DNA from: Aphelocoma coerulescens
Taxonomy: Eukaryota > Chordata > Aves > Passeriformes > Corvidae
Assembly: GCF_041296385.1 (NCBI RefSeq)
Contig: NC_091014.1
Coordinates: 9,709,578 to 9,773,577 of the forward strand
Reading direction: 5' to 3'
Length of the DNA stretch: 64,000 nt
Shown here piece after piece: positions 22,101 to 35,110 of this stretch (position 1 is the stretch's first letter; the number at the start of each line of letters is the position of its first letter). Under the pieces are notes generated by a model, which saw only the letters and a list, made by a program, of their open reading frames with translations, had not been told where the DNA came from and did not search any database. The position numbers and the translations under genes are program-made.

Positions 22101-25100
22101 AAACAAGGAAGAATAAAGAAATTTGGATGGAACATTTCTTCATTTCAAGTGTCTATGAGCCCATTAATAAAAGAGCTACGAAAACTAACACTTCATATGT
22201 GGAGTATTCCACTGATGAAACTAATCTAGTGAAGTGCATCTGAAATATCTGCTTAACTTTAAATTGCTGCATGTCTGCAAAAGCTCATAGTTCAACAAAT
22301 TATTTCCAAACATGGACTTTCAATTGAGTAAAAGCTGATCACATTCACAAAAGGTTCCTCTCTGCTCTTTCTCTTCCTTTTGTCTTGTAAGAAATAATAA
22401 AGTGAACAGAATTTTCTATTAAGTATTTTGCTGGTTTAATCGTAGGACATTTAACAGGGTGGTCTACTCCTTTCAATCCTAGAGCAATTGTTAGGGGAGC
22501 AGGGAGCTAGAGCTGGACTTGGCTGCTCGTATTTGATTATCAGAGCCAGCTGGAAAGGGGTCAAACAGTGCCTATAAAGGACTGAGAAACCTCAGTTGTA
22601 AAAACCAGCAGGAGGTAGTTTGGCTCCTGTGATCCACCCTGAAGTAGTGGGAGCACACAAGGCAAAAACAGAGAGGATCCTACAAATTTTTTAATAAAGA
22701 TTAGTTTTTCTTTCTGCATACCTGTGTGTGTACCTGTCGGTGGGTGGGTGGGTTGATCTTCACATCTCTGTGTCCAAGACATTAAATGATTGCTTAAGAA
22801 AAATGTCTGAAAGAGGTACAAGAATGTTGCCAGTCCTAGCAAGGTGACTAGTACAGATGAAAATCAGTGGTACTTGTTCTATTTATTACTGGCATGTTTA
22901 GATTGAGCTTCATATGCATTAGAAAGAAGTGCATGCACCTGAAATCTGAATTTCACAAGGGATTAATAATGTTGGGTGCTTAAACTTTTGATGCCCCTCC
23001 TGAGAATCTTAAAAAAGCCTGACATTTTCTCTTTTTATAGTGTATTTTCTGTGATGCTAGAAAGTCAGTTTAAAAAAGAGGAAAAAAATCTCAACAGTAA
23101 ATAATTTAATTTATTTAATGGGGTTTTTGTGCCTTAGAGATAAACTTTTCCATGGACTTTTCCTGCATCTGATCTTAAAAGGCACACTCTCTTTAACACA
23201 GAATTTTAATCAGAAACTTTTGTATGGAGACTGCTTTTTTTGTCCAGATAATAAAAATATAAAAATACAGCTGCTGCTATATCTCAGGAAAGTGTTGATA
23301 GAACTTTGACAGAAGCATCAAAATAATAATATTTTAATATCACTCAAATTCTGCTATAATTAAGAATATGCTTTATTCAGCTGTTGCATGTTGAAGTCAA
23401 TAGTTTAGTTATGTGCATACATATTACAGGAAATAGAGATACTTTGAATAGGAAGTGGTTTAAAACCAGTTTGTTTTGGGGTGGGGGTTGTACATTATTA
23501 TACAGAGAGGACTGGATTAGCAGGATGGTTACAGAGCTTGTCTAGTGACTAAGAAAACTCTAGCAGCATTGGATCAGTAAACCTGTTTAATACTCAGGAC
23601 ATTCTCAGTTGTTTTCCCAAATAATTGATTAGAATCCGGTTAAGAAAAGATAAAATGTATGAATCCACAGAGGTATCTTTTATGGTTTCTCTATCAGTTT
23701 ACTTCTCGAGTGGTCTCTGTTAGCCTCCTCAGATCCAGGGCTGTTAGGTTTGGTGGTTTTGCATCAAATTTGGGTCTTGTTTCCACAGCCCATTGAAATG
23801 TCTTCCTTCACTGGGCTTTGTTCAGGTTTTAACACAAGGTCTGAAATTTGTCTTTAGCCTGCAGAGAAGAGCACTAGTAGGAAAGAAAAAAAATTCATTA
23901 CTCCTGGAGAGCAAATCAGCAGTTATTGTTCCCTTTAGCAGATAAGGTAATTTATTTCATTTTGAATCACTGACAGTCTAGGTTGCAGAAGATCAACTCT
24001 TTTATTTTTGAGATATTGAAAATTCTTTTTCTAATTACTTCAATTGTGTATGTTGGCTTCTGTTTGATAATTGATGTGGGCAAGATCTCAACACTGGTTT
24101 CTTCCACTGGATGAGTTTTCTTCTGCCAGGTCTTTAAAACTAGAGGCTAGAATGTCTCTCAGCAAACTTCTTATAATACATTTGCACAAGAAAATTATCC
24201 TGTAATGTCATTTTTCTCTTCCTTGTTTCAAAATATTTTCGCATAGCTCCTCCTGTTTCAATCACATGTAGAAAGCCAGAGCATTTCAGTGAAAATGTAA
24301 ATCATGATCCAAATATAGAAACTTTTTTAAAAGCATGTAACAAACAAGACCTTGCCTAATTTTACGTGAGAATGTTGCTAGCTTATTTGCCAAGGAATGT
24401 TAGGCATTGTGCAAGCACATATTAAAATACAAACTGTGTCCTAGAAATCTGTAGGGTCCCATAGCATCTGCCATCAGAAATATAACAAAATTAACCAACA
24501 CAGTCCATGTGTTCCAAACAGAAATCTTTAATTTGAAATGCTCAATGAAATGAATCAACTGTAGATCCAACTGGGTTTAATTCCATTTGGATTTGATCTT
24601 TCGTGAATACATTCCATACAGAGAATATTGAAAAGCATTTTTCTCTGCTCATCCATAGCCCTGTCACTATTTAGCATCTTGAGAACCAGGGTGTTCTCTA
24701 GGTCCCAGAGCAGGTCTGTGTTCATGTGATGGGCATCACAGTGGTAAGTTTGTGCCAGCAACTGAAAAGTCCATTTATGTGAGCAAATTTCTAGTTAATG
24801 TGTTGCAGAAATTCTTAAATATTTTTTCATTTACCTTATTTCTTGCACATTTTCAGGGTGAAAATAAAAAGGATCAGACTGGATGGAGAACAGAAATTCA
24901 TATAGGTGTAGAAATGTCGATTACTTGGGTTTTTCCAGTGAAGTGCGAGTCTCTTTTACAGCTGAGGTTTAAAGTTAACTGCTCTGAGCTACTCCATTTG
25001 AACTTGACTTTCTGATCAAATTCCTTAGCTCAAGCTAGTCTTTGAGTACGCCCACAAATGTGTCTGAGTAGATATTCAAGTGCCCAGAAGTTCTGCCTGG

Positions 25101-25379
25101 CTGCTGGGCATTCTGTGTTGCAGAGTTGTGGCTGCTGGCAGAGCAGGCTCCCTGGTGCATGGTCCTGCTGGCTTCCTCTGCCACAGGGCTATGCCTGTAG
25201 TGCTGCACTCCTGCAAACCTTCATGTCCCCTCTCCAAATGAATGTTTGCTTGCTCCCTGGCCTTTTCCTAAGCAAGATTATCTGAGTGGGCCATAGCAAA
25301 ACTGTGCTATAATGTTTGAAAAAGTGAAACTAATTTATTTCAATATAATCTATCTAGGCTTGCCTTTATAAGGAGATAT
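16149..25379. other. Inferred intron or intergenic DNA, no recognised content
   Basis: If the exon chain is real this is intron 1. It contains 15 A at 18546-18560 and a run of three GGGT units at 22739-22752. A faint MIR-like segment lies around 19885-19975. Open frames at 19414, 21253, 21666 and 24752 lack matching splice phases. A frame at 24857-24905 has a fine acceptor but a poor donor and an incompatible phase. Confidence 0.5.
22733..22752 (+). repeat. GGGT microsatellite, possible G-quadruplex
   Basis: GG-T-GGG-T-GGG-T-GGG at 22739-22752 gives four closely spaced G runs, the first one base short. It could form a two-layer (or bulged three-layer) G-quadruplex on the plus strand. Confidence 0.6.
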
Positions 25380-25816
25380 TGATGCCTTAGGTTTTAGCTT
25401 TCATATTTTTCAAATCCTGTGCTGCCTACTGTGTAACTCTGAAGTTTCTTGTAGCCTCTTAACTGCTGTTCTCTCGTGCTAGGTAGAGATAACAAAGCCT
25501 CTCCAGGCCTGCTCTCCAAGGACACCCAGACTGTCCTAGGCCCAAAAAGTATAAACCAAAAGCCTCTAAAGGGGAGGCAAGCTTGGGGAAATGACATCAT
25601 TAACTGAAGCTTTAATTGGATAATTAACCCTGATATGCAAATGAACCAAACTTATAAAAGTGTAAAGAACTTGTGACCTGTTGTCCATCTTGGGGTCCAT
25701 CTTGGCAACAGCCTGTGGCTCCCAGGGTGCACCTTTGAAGGCGCTTCAAGTAAATATCAACCTTATTCCCTTATTCTTGTCTAGTCTCTGTTTTTAGGTA
25801 GCCACTTCAGGCATCA
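25380..25816 (+). mobile_element. Solo retroviral LTR (437 bp), complete
   Basis: Begins TGATGCC and ends GGCATCA, a perfect 7-base terminal inverted repeat inside the TG...CA rule of retroviral LTRs. It is flanked by ATAT on both sides (25376-25379 and 25817-25820), consistent with a 4-bp target duplication. Inside are an octamer motif, a TATA box (25652-25659), a variant poly(A) signal AGTAAA (25749-25754), and the 3' wording 'gtctagtctctg' and 'aggtagcc' common at the ends of avian endogenous retrovirus LTRs. No primer-binding site, gag, pol or env adjoins it, so it is a solo LTR left by recombination. A 4-bp duplication would favour an ERV1-type (gamma-like) origin. A 5-bp ERVL-type duplication fits less well (gatat versus atata). 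It lies in the first inferred intron, 389 bp before the 26205 exon candidate and in the same orientation. Confidence 0.85.
25635..25659 (+). promoter_or_regulatory. LTR promoter: octamer motif plus TATA box
   Basis: A perfect octamer ATGCAAAT (25635-25642, the POU/Oct-factor site) sits 9 bases upstream of TATAAAAG (25652-25659). This is the U3 core promoter of the solo LTR. Transcription would be expected to start near 25685, running toward the next exon candidate. Activity is inferred, not shown. Confidence 0.6.
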
Positions 25817-26204
25817 ATATAACTTCATTCCAAGAAAAATCAATGCATTTAGAGGTTTGGGAGATACAGAAGAGGGATGGATTGGGTTGGATTTTTTTTC
25901 CATTAATGAGACAATCCTAACGAACTCCAGTTGCAAACCAAAATGACTTCATTACAGCAAAAAGGCTGATACTTTATATAAGTGCAATATGACTGGATTT
26001 CATCACAAGACCCCTGCCATGCACTTTCCCAAATCTTATTGAATTTAGAATAGTCCCTGTTACATAGTCAAGATTTTTGATGCTTTGAAGCAATGCTGTG
26101 GTAATTGATTATGTTCTTATTTACTGTTCAGAAGTAGGTAAGCTTTTATGTGTTTTTTCTGTAAACTGATTGTATTTTTAAAATATAAAATTATTTTCCT
26201 TTAG

Positions 26205-26275
26205 GAGTATCAAAAGAGACATCAATCAAACTGGATAATTTTGCTTTGATGATTAAACGCTTGTGGCTGTGTGAG
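26205..26275 (+). CDS. Candidate coding exon 2 of 3, unknown protein
   Basis: 71 bases between a textbook acceptor (attattttcctttag ending at 26204) and a donor GAG followed by GTACGA. Only one frame is open: two bases, then 23 codons beginning VSKETSIKLDNFALMI and ending KRLWLCE. The two leading bases pair with the single leftover base of 16057-16148 to give glycine. It ends in phase 0, as required by the exon at 41342. The other two frames hit stops. The sequence has the look of an amphipathic helical region. Family not recognised. The 14-T tract starting 17 bases downstream is within the intron. Confidence 0.5.
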
Positions 26276-29200
26276 GTACGATCTTTTCTTCTTTTTTTTT
26301 TTTTTCTTTATTGACATGCATTTAAATAAGTCAAAGCTAACAGTTCCTTCCTGTTTATTTTCCAGGGATTAAGAATTCTGTGCAAATTTAGTATGTTCCT
26401 TAAGGGGCCTAACTAGTACTCTGAAATTTATGTAAAGTAGTAGAATACTGGTTTTGTTTGATTTTCTTTTAAAACCTTAGCTAGATGTTCATCTAGACAC
26501 TGCTGATCTGCTGGAGACAGATAGATACTATGCTTATAATAAGACATAGGTGAAGCCCATGATGTGCCCTACAGTTTGGATCCTTGATTTGTGCCCTGAC
26601 AATGTCATGCCTGCTTGCTGAGGTGGGATCTGGCAGAAGAGGACATTATTTGTGCATTTTGATTTATCTAGGAAATTTCAGTGGATGGCCACACCACAGC
26701 CCTTCCTCCTAGGGAGCTGGGAATCGAGACTGGTGTTGCTGACTCTGGGCCAGAGATGCCCATCGTGTGAAAGTGTGATAGGATGGTAAATACTCTACTG
26801 CTCTGAACTGTAAATGTTATTTTCATACCTGGTAGCCTTTTTGTTCTGGAAGAAGCATCATTTACAAGAGTTCATTCTTGCAGGTTCAGCTCTTGGCTGG
26901 ATACTTGGATATCTGAAATAGTTTCAGGTACAAGAGCTCAGTTACTGCATCTGTGATTGATTTGACCAGCACAGATTTTTAAAATGAAAACTTCAGATGG
27001 GAAAGGAAATCCATGAGACCAATGCCCTTGTGGTTTTTAATGTTCTCTTTTTAATAGAAATTGTAACTGACCATGGGGTAATTTTCCTTGTGTGAACTCT
27101 GGAGTAGTTACAATCACTATTTGTATAGGTTCTTCTCACAGAGATTGTCTTTGAGCACTAGTTTTATTTAGCTATTATGAATTTTTTTTGGAGCTGCCTC
27201 TTTTACCTAATTACACAGTGCTTGTTGTACAGATGCAATTTTATATTAAATGGTGCAAATACTTGTTTGGAGTTGCATCTTTCCGGTATATGCTTCCATG
27301 AAAACTCTAAAAAGCACTGTTTTCTTGGAGAGTTTTTTTCTCATCCCACGTATCAGCAGTTGCATATGGAGCAAAGTACACAAGGGTCTTCTCATATTCC
27401 TGTCCTTCACCCCTGGAGTTACATTCACAGTGGGGGGGGAAAGGGAGAGAAGATTTCTCCCTCTCTTACACGACCAAGAAAGAGTTATGATAATTTAGCC
27501 CTAAGTGTTTAAGCCATACTCCAATGCTTCTGAATCTAACTGAGTTTGGCATCATTTGAAGGAGCTTGCTGAAGTGTGAAAGGCAATGACGTGGGTATGA
27601 TTAAAAAGTATTGAAAAATTATAGACCACACTGCAAGAGGCCTTTATTCAGGTGGATGAGGTCAAGGCAGGTTAATACACAAGGAATACTTTTGTAGCTG
27701 ATGCCAGTGTACATCAGGCAAAGGCACATTAAGAGTTGTTTCATCAGGTGTATCCTCTCCTTCACCTTACTGGCCAGACTACAATTGGCAGAACAAATTT
27801 TGCAGTATTAGAAGTGGATCTTGCTGTTCATAATTTTAGAAGGGATTGCTTCTGCCAATATATAGCCTGTACTTAGTTCTCTCTATTCTATGTGTTTGAT
27901 GTAAGTTTTTCAGTTCTGGCTAGATGAGAATGTGAGCAATAACAGAGAGGAAAAATAGAGAGTGGGCTATATGATGTAACCCCACAGAAAACACAGGTGA
28001 CTGAAGTTTGAAAGGTATGATAAATTTTAAACGGGTTCCTGCTTTCTTGAGAAACTCTTTCCATATCTTAATTGAACCTATTAAAAGTGTAATATAAAGG
28101 CTTTACTTTGGGTTCATTTAAAAGTAAAAACAGTATGTTAGCAAGTGGCAAACTTCCAAGATAATCACACAGTTTAGGATGGGATGAATGTCATTTCCAA
28201 CACTCTGGAACTATGATTGACCCCAATTTATAAATATTTTTTGATACTCAATAATATTTTAGTCCCATTTTCATGGCTGTATCCCAGACTATAGATGAAA
28301 GCTAAGTATCTGTTTTCTTTTTTTGGCAAACAATGATGTCCTGATTTTTCCAATCTAAATTGCCCTCCAGGGCACTAATAAAACAAGTCATGGCTCACAA
28401 AGTAAATTTCCTGTGTACTAATTGAAAACGGTTTCAGATTTATTAGGGTTTCAATCATCTTCCCAAGATCTAATGCTTGTGCTCATGGTATTCAGTCTGA
28501 CTGTTAATATATTTACCTGAAAGGGGAAAGAAGCATTAAAGATACTTCTCAGGTAATTTAAAAGGAAGTGGGGGAAAGGGGGAATGAAAATAACAACAGA
28601 AAACCACACATATCATGTTGTTGAATATGGTTTAAGACAACATCTGAAACTGAGCACTCATTCTCATGAAATATTTGGGTTTATTGTACTTGCCAAAACC
28701 TTTCCTATACATGTTCCCAGACACTGGCTGTAATGCATGATCTACTAGGATTTGCTGCTAGACATTGTTCTAAGGTGGTAGAAAAGGCAGGAAAGCCACA
28801 ACATTGGTTTATTTTTTTTTTTTTTTTACTAGGTTTTCTGTCTTTGCTGTGCAAACTGCAGGAGACAGGGAGAAGGGCTGTTGAAATGTCCCAACTTTCT
28901 CCTCCTTCAAACCACACCACAAAGAAGTGTAAGCACCATGCAAACCATCCCCCAGCAACCCGCAGAGAGCCTTCTGCTCTGGGCTTCCTCTATCCAAAAT
29001 ATTGTAATGGGAGGGAAGGCACTTGTCAGATTTTCTGGCACCACATTTCATAGCAGAGTTCCTCTAGCAAGGGAACCACAAGCTCTTGCGCAGACTGAAT
29101 TAATAACATGACAAGAGCATTTGGCCTCCATGTGGATGAGTACTGGCTGGAAAACTAGAACACTGGCTTCTGAAAGAATTCAGGGTTTAGAAGTTTGTTT

Positions 29201-32200
29201 TATTTTCTTCATCATGCTAAATCAAATAGTGTAAAGGAAAAACAGGGTAGGAAAAAAAAATCTCCAACCCCTTTGGCCTTATTTTCCTAAAAATACTGAT
29301 ATATGAATGCTCTAAAATAGCTCAATTGTTATTAAGATCACCTATGATTAAAAAGAAAAACAAAACCCTATTCCTCTCATGTCTCCAATAAAACCCAGGA
29401 TAAAATCAGTCTCTTTTCATTGTTTTTATTCCAATTGTTTTGGTTTGTGCAAATACTTAAATATAAGACAATAGTCCGGATGGCTTGATGGGGAGATAAA
29501 AAATGAAATTTCTATGGGCAACTGTTTTGTGTCTCAGGGAATGTGGGAGACTGCAGCTCAAATCTCATCCTTTTTTTTGGTTCATGGTGATCCCTCAAGA
29601 AGAGGATAATGGGGTAAAGCCCTGTTTGTGAAATGTTTCCAAGGATGTCCGTCTCTGTGCTCTCTACATCCTTGGAGAGATACAGTCTTTCTGATTGTTA
29701 TTGCATATTTATACAAAATTATCTTCACTGGCCCATGACACACAAGCATTAATTCTCTATCCTCATGTTTTGTCTAAGTAAAAGTACAGTCAAGGCAAAC
29801 TTACTCCTTTGGGACAGTCTGTGACGGATCTGTCTGAGAAAAATTTCAAGCACAAGTCTTCTCAAAAATTTTCATTTTCATTAAAATTAATAATAAAAAA
29901 ATATTCTAGCAAATCATAATTTTTGGACAGGAAAGGAACTTTGCTGGAGAAGTCCCATCCAGCTGTAATGCAGATAGCCTTTGTTCAGGGTGCACGTCCT
30001 GAAAGCTGCATGGAACAGCAGTAAATCCCCATGAGGTGGATTCCAGCACCAGTTGTGTGTTTGTGCTGCTTTTCCTACTGTACCTTCCACCCCCCCTGCC
30101 TTTTCCCTTCCAGCACAAGAAGTAGCACTCAAGTCTCCCATCCCTGTTTTATTTGGCTCCAGTTCTAAACACTGTGACTTCCCTCTGCTTACAGAGGTGT
30201 GTTCTCTGCTAGTATACCTAAAGGGACTGCATTAATGTCTGATAGCTATTTTATCCAGACACAGTTTCTCTGTCAAGACTCATGTTCATGGCAAAGACAG
30301 CAGAAGACCAGATGAGCAGCAGTTGCAATCCTAAAAACTAATTCCCAGATGTAGAAGAGTCTAGTTGTAATGGCTGTACTGTACATGTGGAAATTAAGTC
30401 TAAACATACTGCAGTCTCCTTTCTCTTGTGAGCCAATTAAAATGTCAGTCATGACAGCAGCATAGTAGATACTGTGTTTCTCCTTCTGTTCTCTTGTATG
30501 CATATCATTTTGGTATGTTCATGATAATTTATGGAAAAAAAGATAATATAGGTATTTCACCATCATATGGTTTTTGCTATGCTTAGTACAATACTACACT
30601 TAATTCCTAGAACTTTAAGAGACACCTACTGAACTCCAGTAATAACAACTCCTTTCAAACTGTTCTAAGCAGCAGTTGCACTTTTTCAGTTTTCATACTA
30701 GTATTTTTCTATAAAGCTGCAGTAGATATTTTATCATTTTACAAATGTTATAATATAAAATCCATGTTTTATGCAGATGCATCTTTTTCTTGGCAGGATT
30801 GTACTCCATGATTACAGTCAGAATCATGACGTGATTATGAAATCTGTCAATAGTCAGATAATGTCTAATGAAAAAAATCTTCACACCCATTCTATAGATT
30901 CCTTCAGATATGAGCCTGGTTTTGAAGTCATAGAAAAAATATGTTTTATTATAATGGACACTTTATACAGAGGTGATTACATCTGACTTTAAGCTCTATT
31001 TCTCATCAGCATGAGAAAGTAAAATAGCTTCAAAGTTAGCATAAATTAGGTCTACTTTTGTACCATTTGCAGTGATGGAAGAGAATAAAGGTAGTTGCTG
31101 GTTAGGTTTTTTTATTTTAAAAATCCTAATGTTAAAAACTCAGTCCTCTAACATGGGTTATTTTACATGCAGAGAAAGTAGCATTTTCAGTTCCCCTTTG
31201 CAAGTATTCAGTTTCCTCATTATCTTTCCCATGAGAAAGAGGAGGAAAAGAATATTAATTTAGAGGGAACTGAGGCTGTGAGAAGAAATGGATTCACTGT
31301 CCTCCATAGTACCATGCATTGACAAGCAGAGCTGCTGTATTTAGGGACAGGCCATTATCTTTCAGTGAAGTTTAGCTTTAAAAGCAAATTTTTATTTTCT
31401 TTATCTTTAGAAGGGAAGTATTCTTACACCAAAGCCATAGTCAAGTTTCCCAACCTGGAACTTACTGAAAATGCTGGCACCTGAAGGTTTCTTTTACACT
31501 GAAGAGTCAATGACCTCTGTTTCTGAGATTTCTTCCATTTCAGTGAATTTTGATGATTTAATTTGGTTAGTCAGTGGCAAACTCTTGAGAAATCATTTCC
31601 TAGAATTAACAGTCTAAGGCTCAACTGCCTGTGCTCAGAAAAAAAGGATGTGATTATATGTAGATGGAAAAGGAAATCACTGATTTCTCTCTGCCCTTAC
31701 ATATCACATCTTTGCATCATTCTACTCATTCTCAAACGGGTATTTGCAAAATTAACCACATCTTTTCTGTTTTTTTTTTTTCTTTTTTTTTTAAATTGAG
31801 AAGTTATTTGTGCAAGGTGAGTTTCTGAGCTAATGTAACTCTGTAGAGAATAGTTTAGTTTTCTTTCTGCTGCCATTCCACACACCATTGTTTCTCCTTC
31901 TTCCAGCTGAGCTTCACTTTCTGCTCTTCTGGTTGCTTAGGTCACATATCTTTGGTGCAATGTTGGGTTTAAGTATGGTATTTTTTGTCCCTGGGATTTG
32001 GGAAATGGAAGGAGAGTAATTCTAATCGGAGATGACTTTAATATTTCAGATCATTATCCTGTGTACCATCAGAGGCACTACTGCTTTCCAGAAAACAATT
32101 ATAAGCATTTAGTGAATTTGGGTGGTATCCTTTTACTTCCGGATAGGAGTTCATCCACGGCATTTGGTTACTTTGTTGGAGTTCCTATCTAAATCTAAAT

Positions 32201-35089
32201 TTACATGAATGTTGACTATATCTCATTTCTGAAAATGTTTTGAAATGGGATAGGAAAATTACAATGGCATTGATTGTGCTGAGTAGGAGATAAGTTTGGT
32301 TTCATGGGTTTGCTCTAGCACCTTTTATAATTACTTAATTCAATTACTGTCCTCAATATTATGAAATTCACTGAAAGAGAACCCCTGCTTAGATAAATAA
32401 AGAATTGAGTTTATCCCCAGATATCATAGAAAAATAGTTAGACACCACTTCAAAAGATTGTAGTACTTGCAAGCAACGCTGAAGAATATTAAAAAATGCT
32501 GTGAGGTCACCAGTGCATTTCTGTTCCTACAACACTTCTATTTGTTCCAGTGGGGGTCCAAATATTTTGGAATCTGAGTTCCATATGAATGCTGATTAGA
32601 GAACTCTAAAGCAAATAAGCTAGACCTTATCCAATTACTTTGGAGCTCGCACAAAACATTTCCCCCAAGAAAAACACACTCACCAATCCATTTAAATTTT
32701 ATAATAGCATTTTAGTGATATATTAGGCACAGTCAAAAATGGATGAAATAACCAAAGGAAGAAGTATGTGTTCCAATTTATACCTCAAACTTCCATAAAG
32801 TTGCTTGGAATAACTTCTGCTAGATTTATCTCCTTATTGTGTTTCCTTTTGTCTCTGCATTCCTGTGCTAGGAATTAGGCCTGAGAGGGAAAGCTATACT
32901 TTTAGCCTAGCCAGGGGCCAAGTACCAATCAGTCTATCTGAACATTCCTCTTCTGTTAAAGGCAAACCTCGCTCTAATAGAAAATCTCAGCTATGTCCCC
33001 GGACACTGATACTTCAAAGGTCAACACGTCATTCACATCGAAGCTTCAGGGACACAGTAAAACTGATATTTGAAACCACAAGCAACAATGTTTCCTTGGG
33101 ATTCTTTTTAACATGTAACCAGGAAGGGCTGCAGAGTCACACAGTCAGAAATAAACAGAGGACTCAATGAGGACAGAAGCATCCAAAAGAAAAGCAAAAG
33201 CAAGGCAATGTGTGCAACAAAAAAATGTTTCTAAAATGCCAAAAGAACATAAGTTGCTATTCTGTTCTCAATATATGGTAGCTTGATTCAAGGGGGAAAT
33301 ATAGATTTTTAGGAATGTCAGCATGAAGATAAACATCACACTTGTAGGTCAAGGGGTTGAGGAAGAGGATATGTTCACCACATTTTCTGGCTTTCTGCCC
33401 TACCTATGAAGCTGAGCATAGTTGTACAACAAGTTATATGTGGTTATGTTAATCATATTTAGAGACATATTGGCTATTTTGTTATTTAAAAAGTACATCT
33501 GTATCTTCCCAGGAGGAAATGCAGATTTGTTTCTGAGCCAGCTGACACAGCAAAATGAAAATCTGGACTGTCCCTTACTCAGCTGCAGAGACATCCTTTT
33601 CTCCCTGCCTGCTATTTTGAGTCAGTATAGGATGAATTTAATAGTTACTTAATTTGTGTCGATTGCTTTGAGAAACAGCTTGGATAGGTCTGCATGACTT
33701 TTTTACTGAATTAGTGTTAAGTGACTAATTTTTCCTTTTTCATTCTTTTAGTACATTTTCTTAGTTTCACATTATTCATAATACCAGAAAAAATATTGAA
33801 AACTTTCCATGGTACTCAGAGCTTATTTTTATTGTATTGCTATGTAATTTATCCTATCACATAGAATATATATCATATAAATGTGTCACTTTGCTTTGAA
33901 GAGGTATCTGCTCAGAATTCCATACCATCAAAATTAGGAAGGATTCACACTGAGATACTGTTTTGTACCAGGAAAAGGTCCCTGTAATTAGATAGAAGGA
34001 ACTTTTTAAAAAAGAACTATTAGAAGTCTTCTTTTTTTTTTTTTTCTTAATGGGATGTGCCTGTTTTAGTTGTTTTGATTTTGTATATTCTTCAGTTTGA
34101 AGTGTCTTATATAGGGTATTCTTTATGCATTCTCATGTCTACATATAGCCTACCTTGGAAACTGGAAAAAAAAACAACCTCCACCTCTCATAATGAAAGT
34201 CATGCAGAAAAGATATGATTTGCAACCTGTGATTGCTTCTGCTATCCATTTTTAAGAGTTACATGGGCATCAAGTCTTCCCTTTCCACCAGGTTCTGTGC
34301 CCATTCTCTTGCTAGGACTTATCTTTGCAATTGCAAACTGGGAAATGAACTGTCTGTAATGAGACACAATGATCAATAAACAGTCTATTCATGCAGAAAT
34401 CTCTGTATCTTGGTCTGATATAGACTTTAAGTAATGATATAGGAAAGCTGCACAAACGAATATATATTCTCAACTCCCCTGTCAGTGAAAAACTGGCAGT
34501 CATCGATTCCCTTTACCCCTCTTGACTTCTGAATTGGAATAGACAATTAAGCAATCTTAGCTTTCTCATAAAGCCTGTCTTCCCAGTTGGAGCAGTGTGA
34601 AAGGAAGCTGTGAGAAATATTAAGAAAATTAGGGCAAAGAAAGAGTTATAAAGATTGATTTCTCTTCCCTTAGTGAGTGTTAGCAATTAGGTAAACTGAT
34701 TTTCAGTGAGGTCATCTGTCACAATTGGAAGCTAATTTGAAAATGGATTAGCTTAGGAAGTTGCAATTTCTGCACCATGGGATTCAGCAGCAAGTGATTC
34801 AATTCTGTAACAGACCTCATAAACTGGCTGAGATCAATGCCCACCTAATGTGCCATTACACTCTGGGCACAATTCAGTGACAGCACTGGTGGCCGTGGCT
34901 GCAGGGAGTTTCCCTGCTGGGTTTCCCCTGCTCCACGCTCGTGTTCCACAGGTGTGTTAGCTGCTTATTTTGCCTAAGGGAATAAACAGTTTAGGAGAAT
35001 TAGGACGGGTGAAACTGTTTCCCCATCTCTTGAGAATGAGTTTTGTAGTCTGAGATCAGCAGCAGCAAGTGAGAAGGATTAGTTAGCAC

Positions 35090-35110
35090 GCCCTTTTCTT
35101 ATAAAAGGGC
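35090..35110 (+). promoter_or_regulatory. TATA box inside a perfect short hairpin
   Basis: GCCCTTTT (35090-35097), loop CTTAT, AAAAGGGC (35103-35110) is a perfect 8-bp stem. The right half contains TATAAAAG (35100-35107) and the left edge a CACGCCC KLF/Sp-type box (35088-35093 region). It could be a core promoter firing rightward near 35130, or coincidence. The 62-codon frame from 35123 starts too close to the TATA to be its normal product. Confidence 0.3.

Noticed and set aside
24857..24905. Exon-like segment after a strong acceptor (cttgcacattttcag)
   Set aside because: Donor GTGTAG is poor and the start phase would create a TGA when joined to the 16148 donor.
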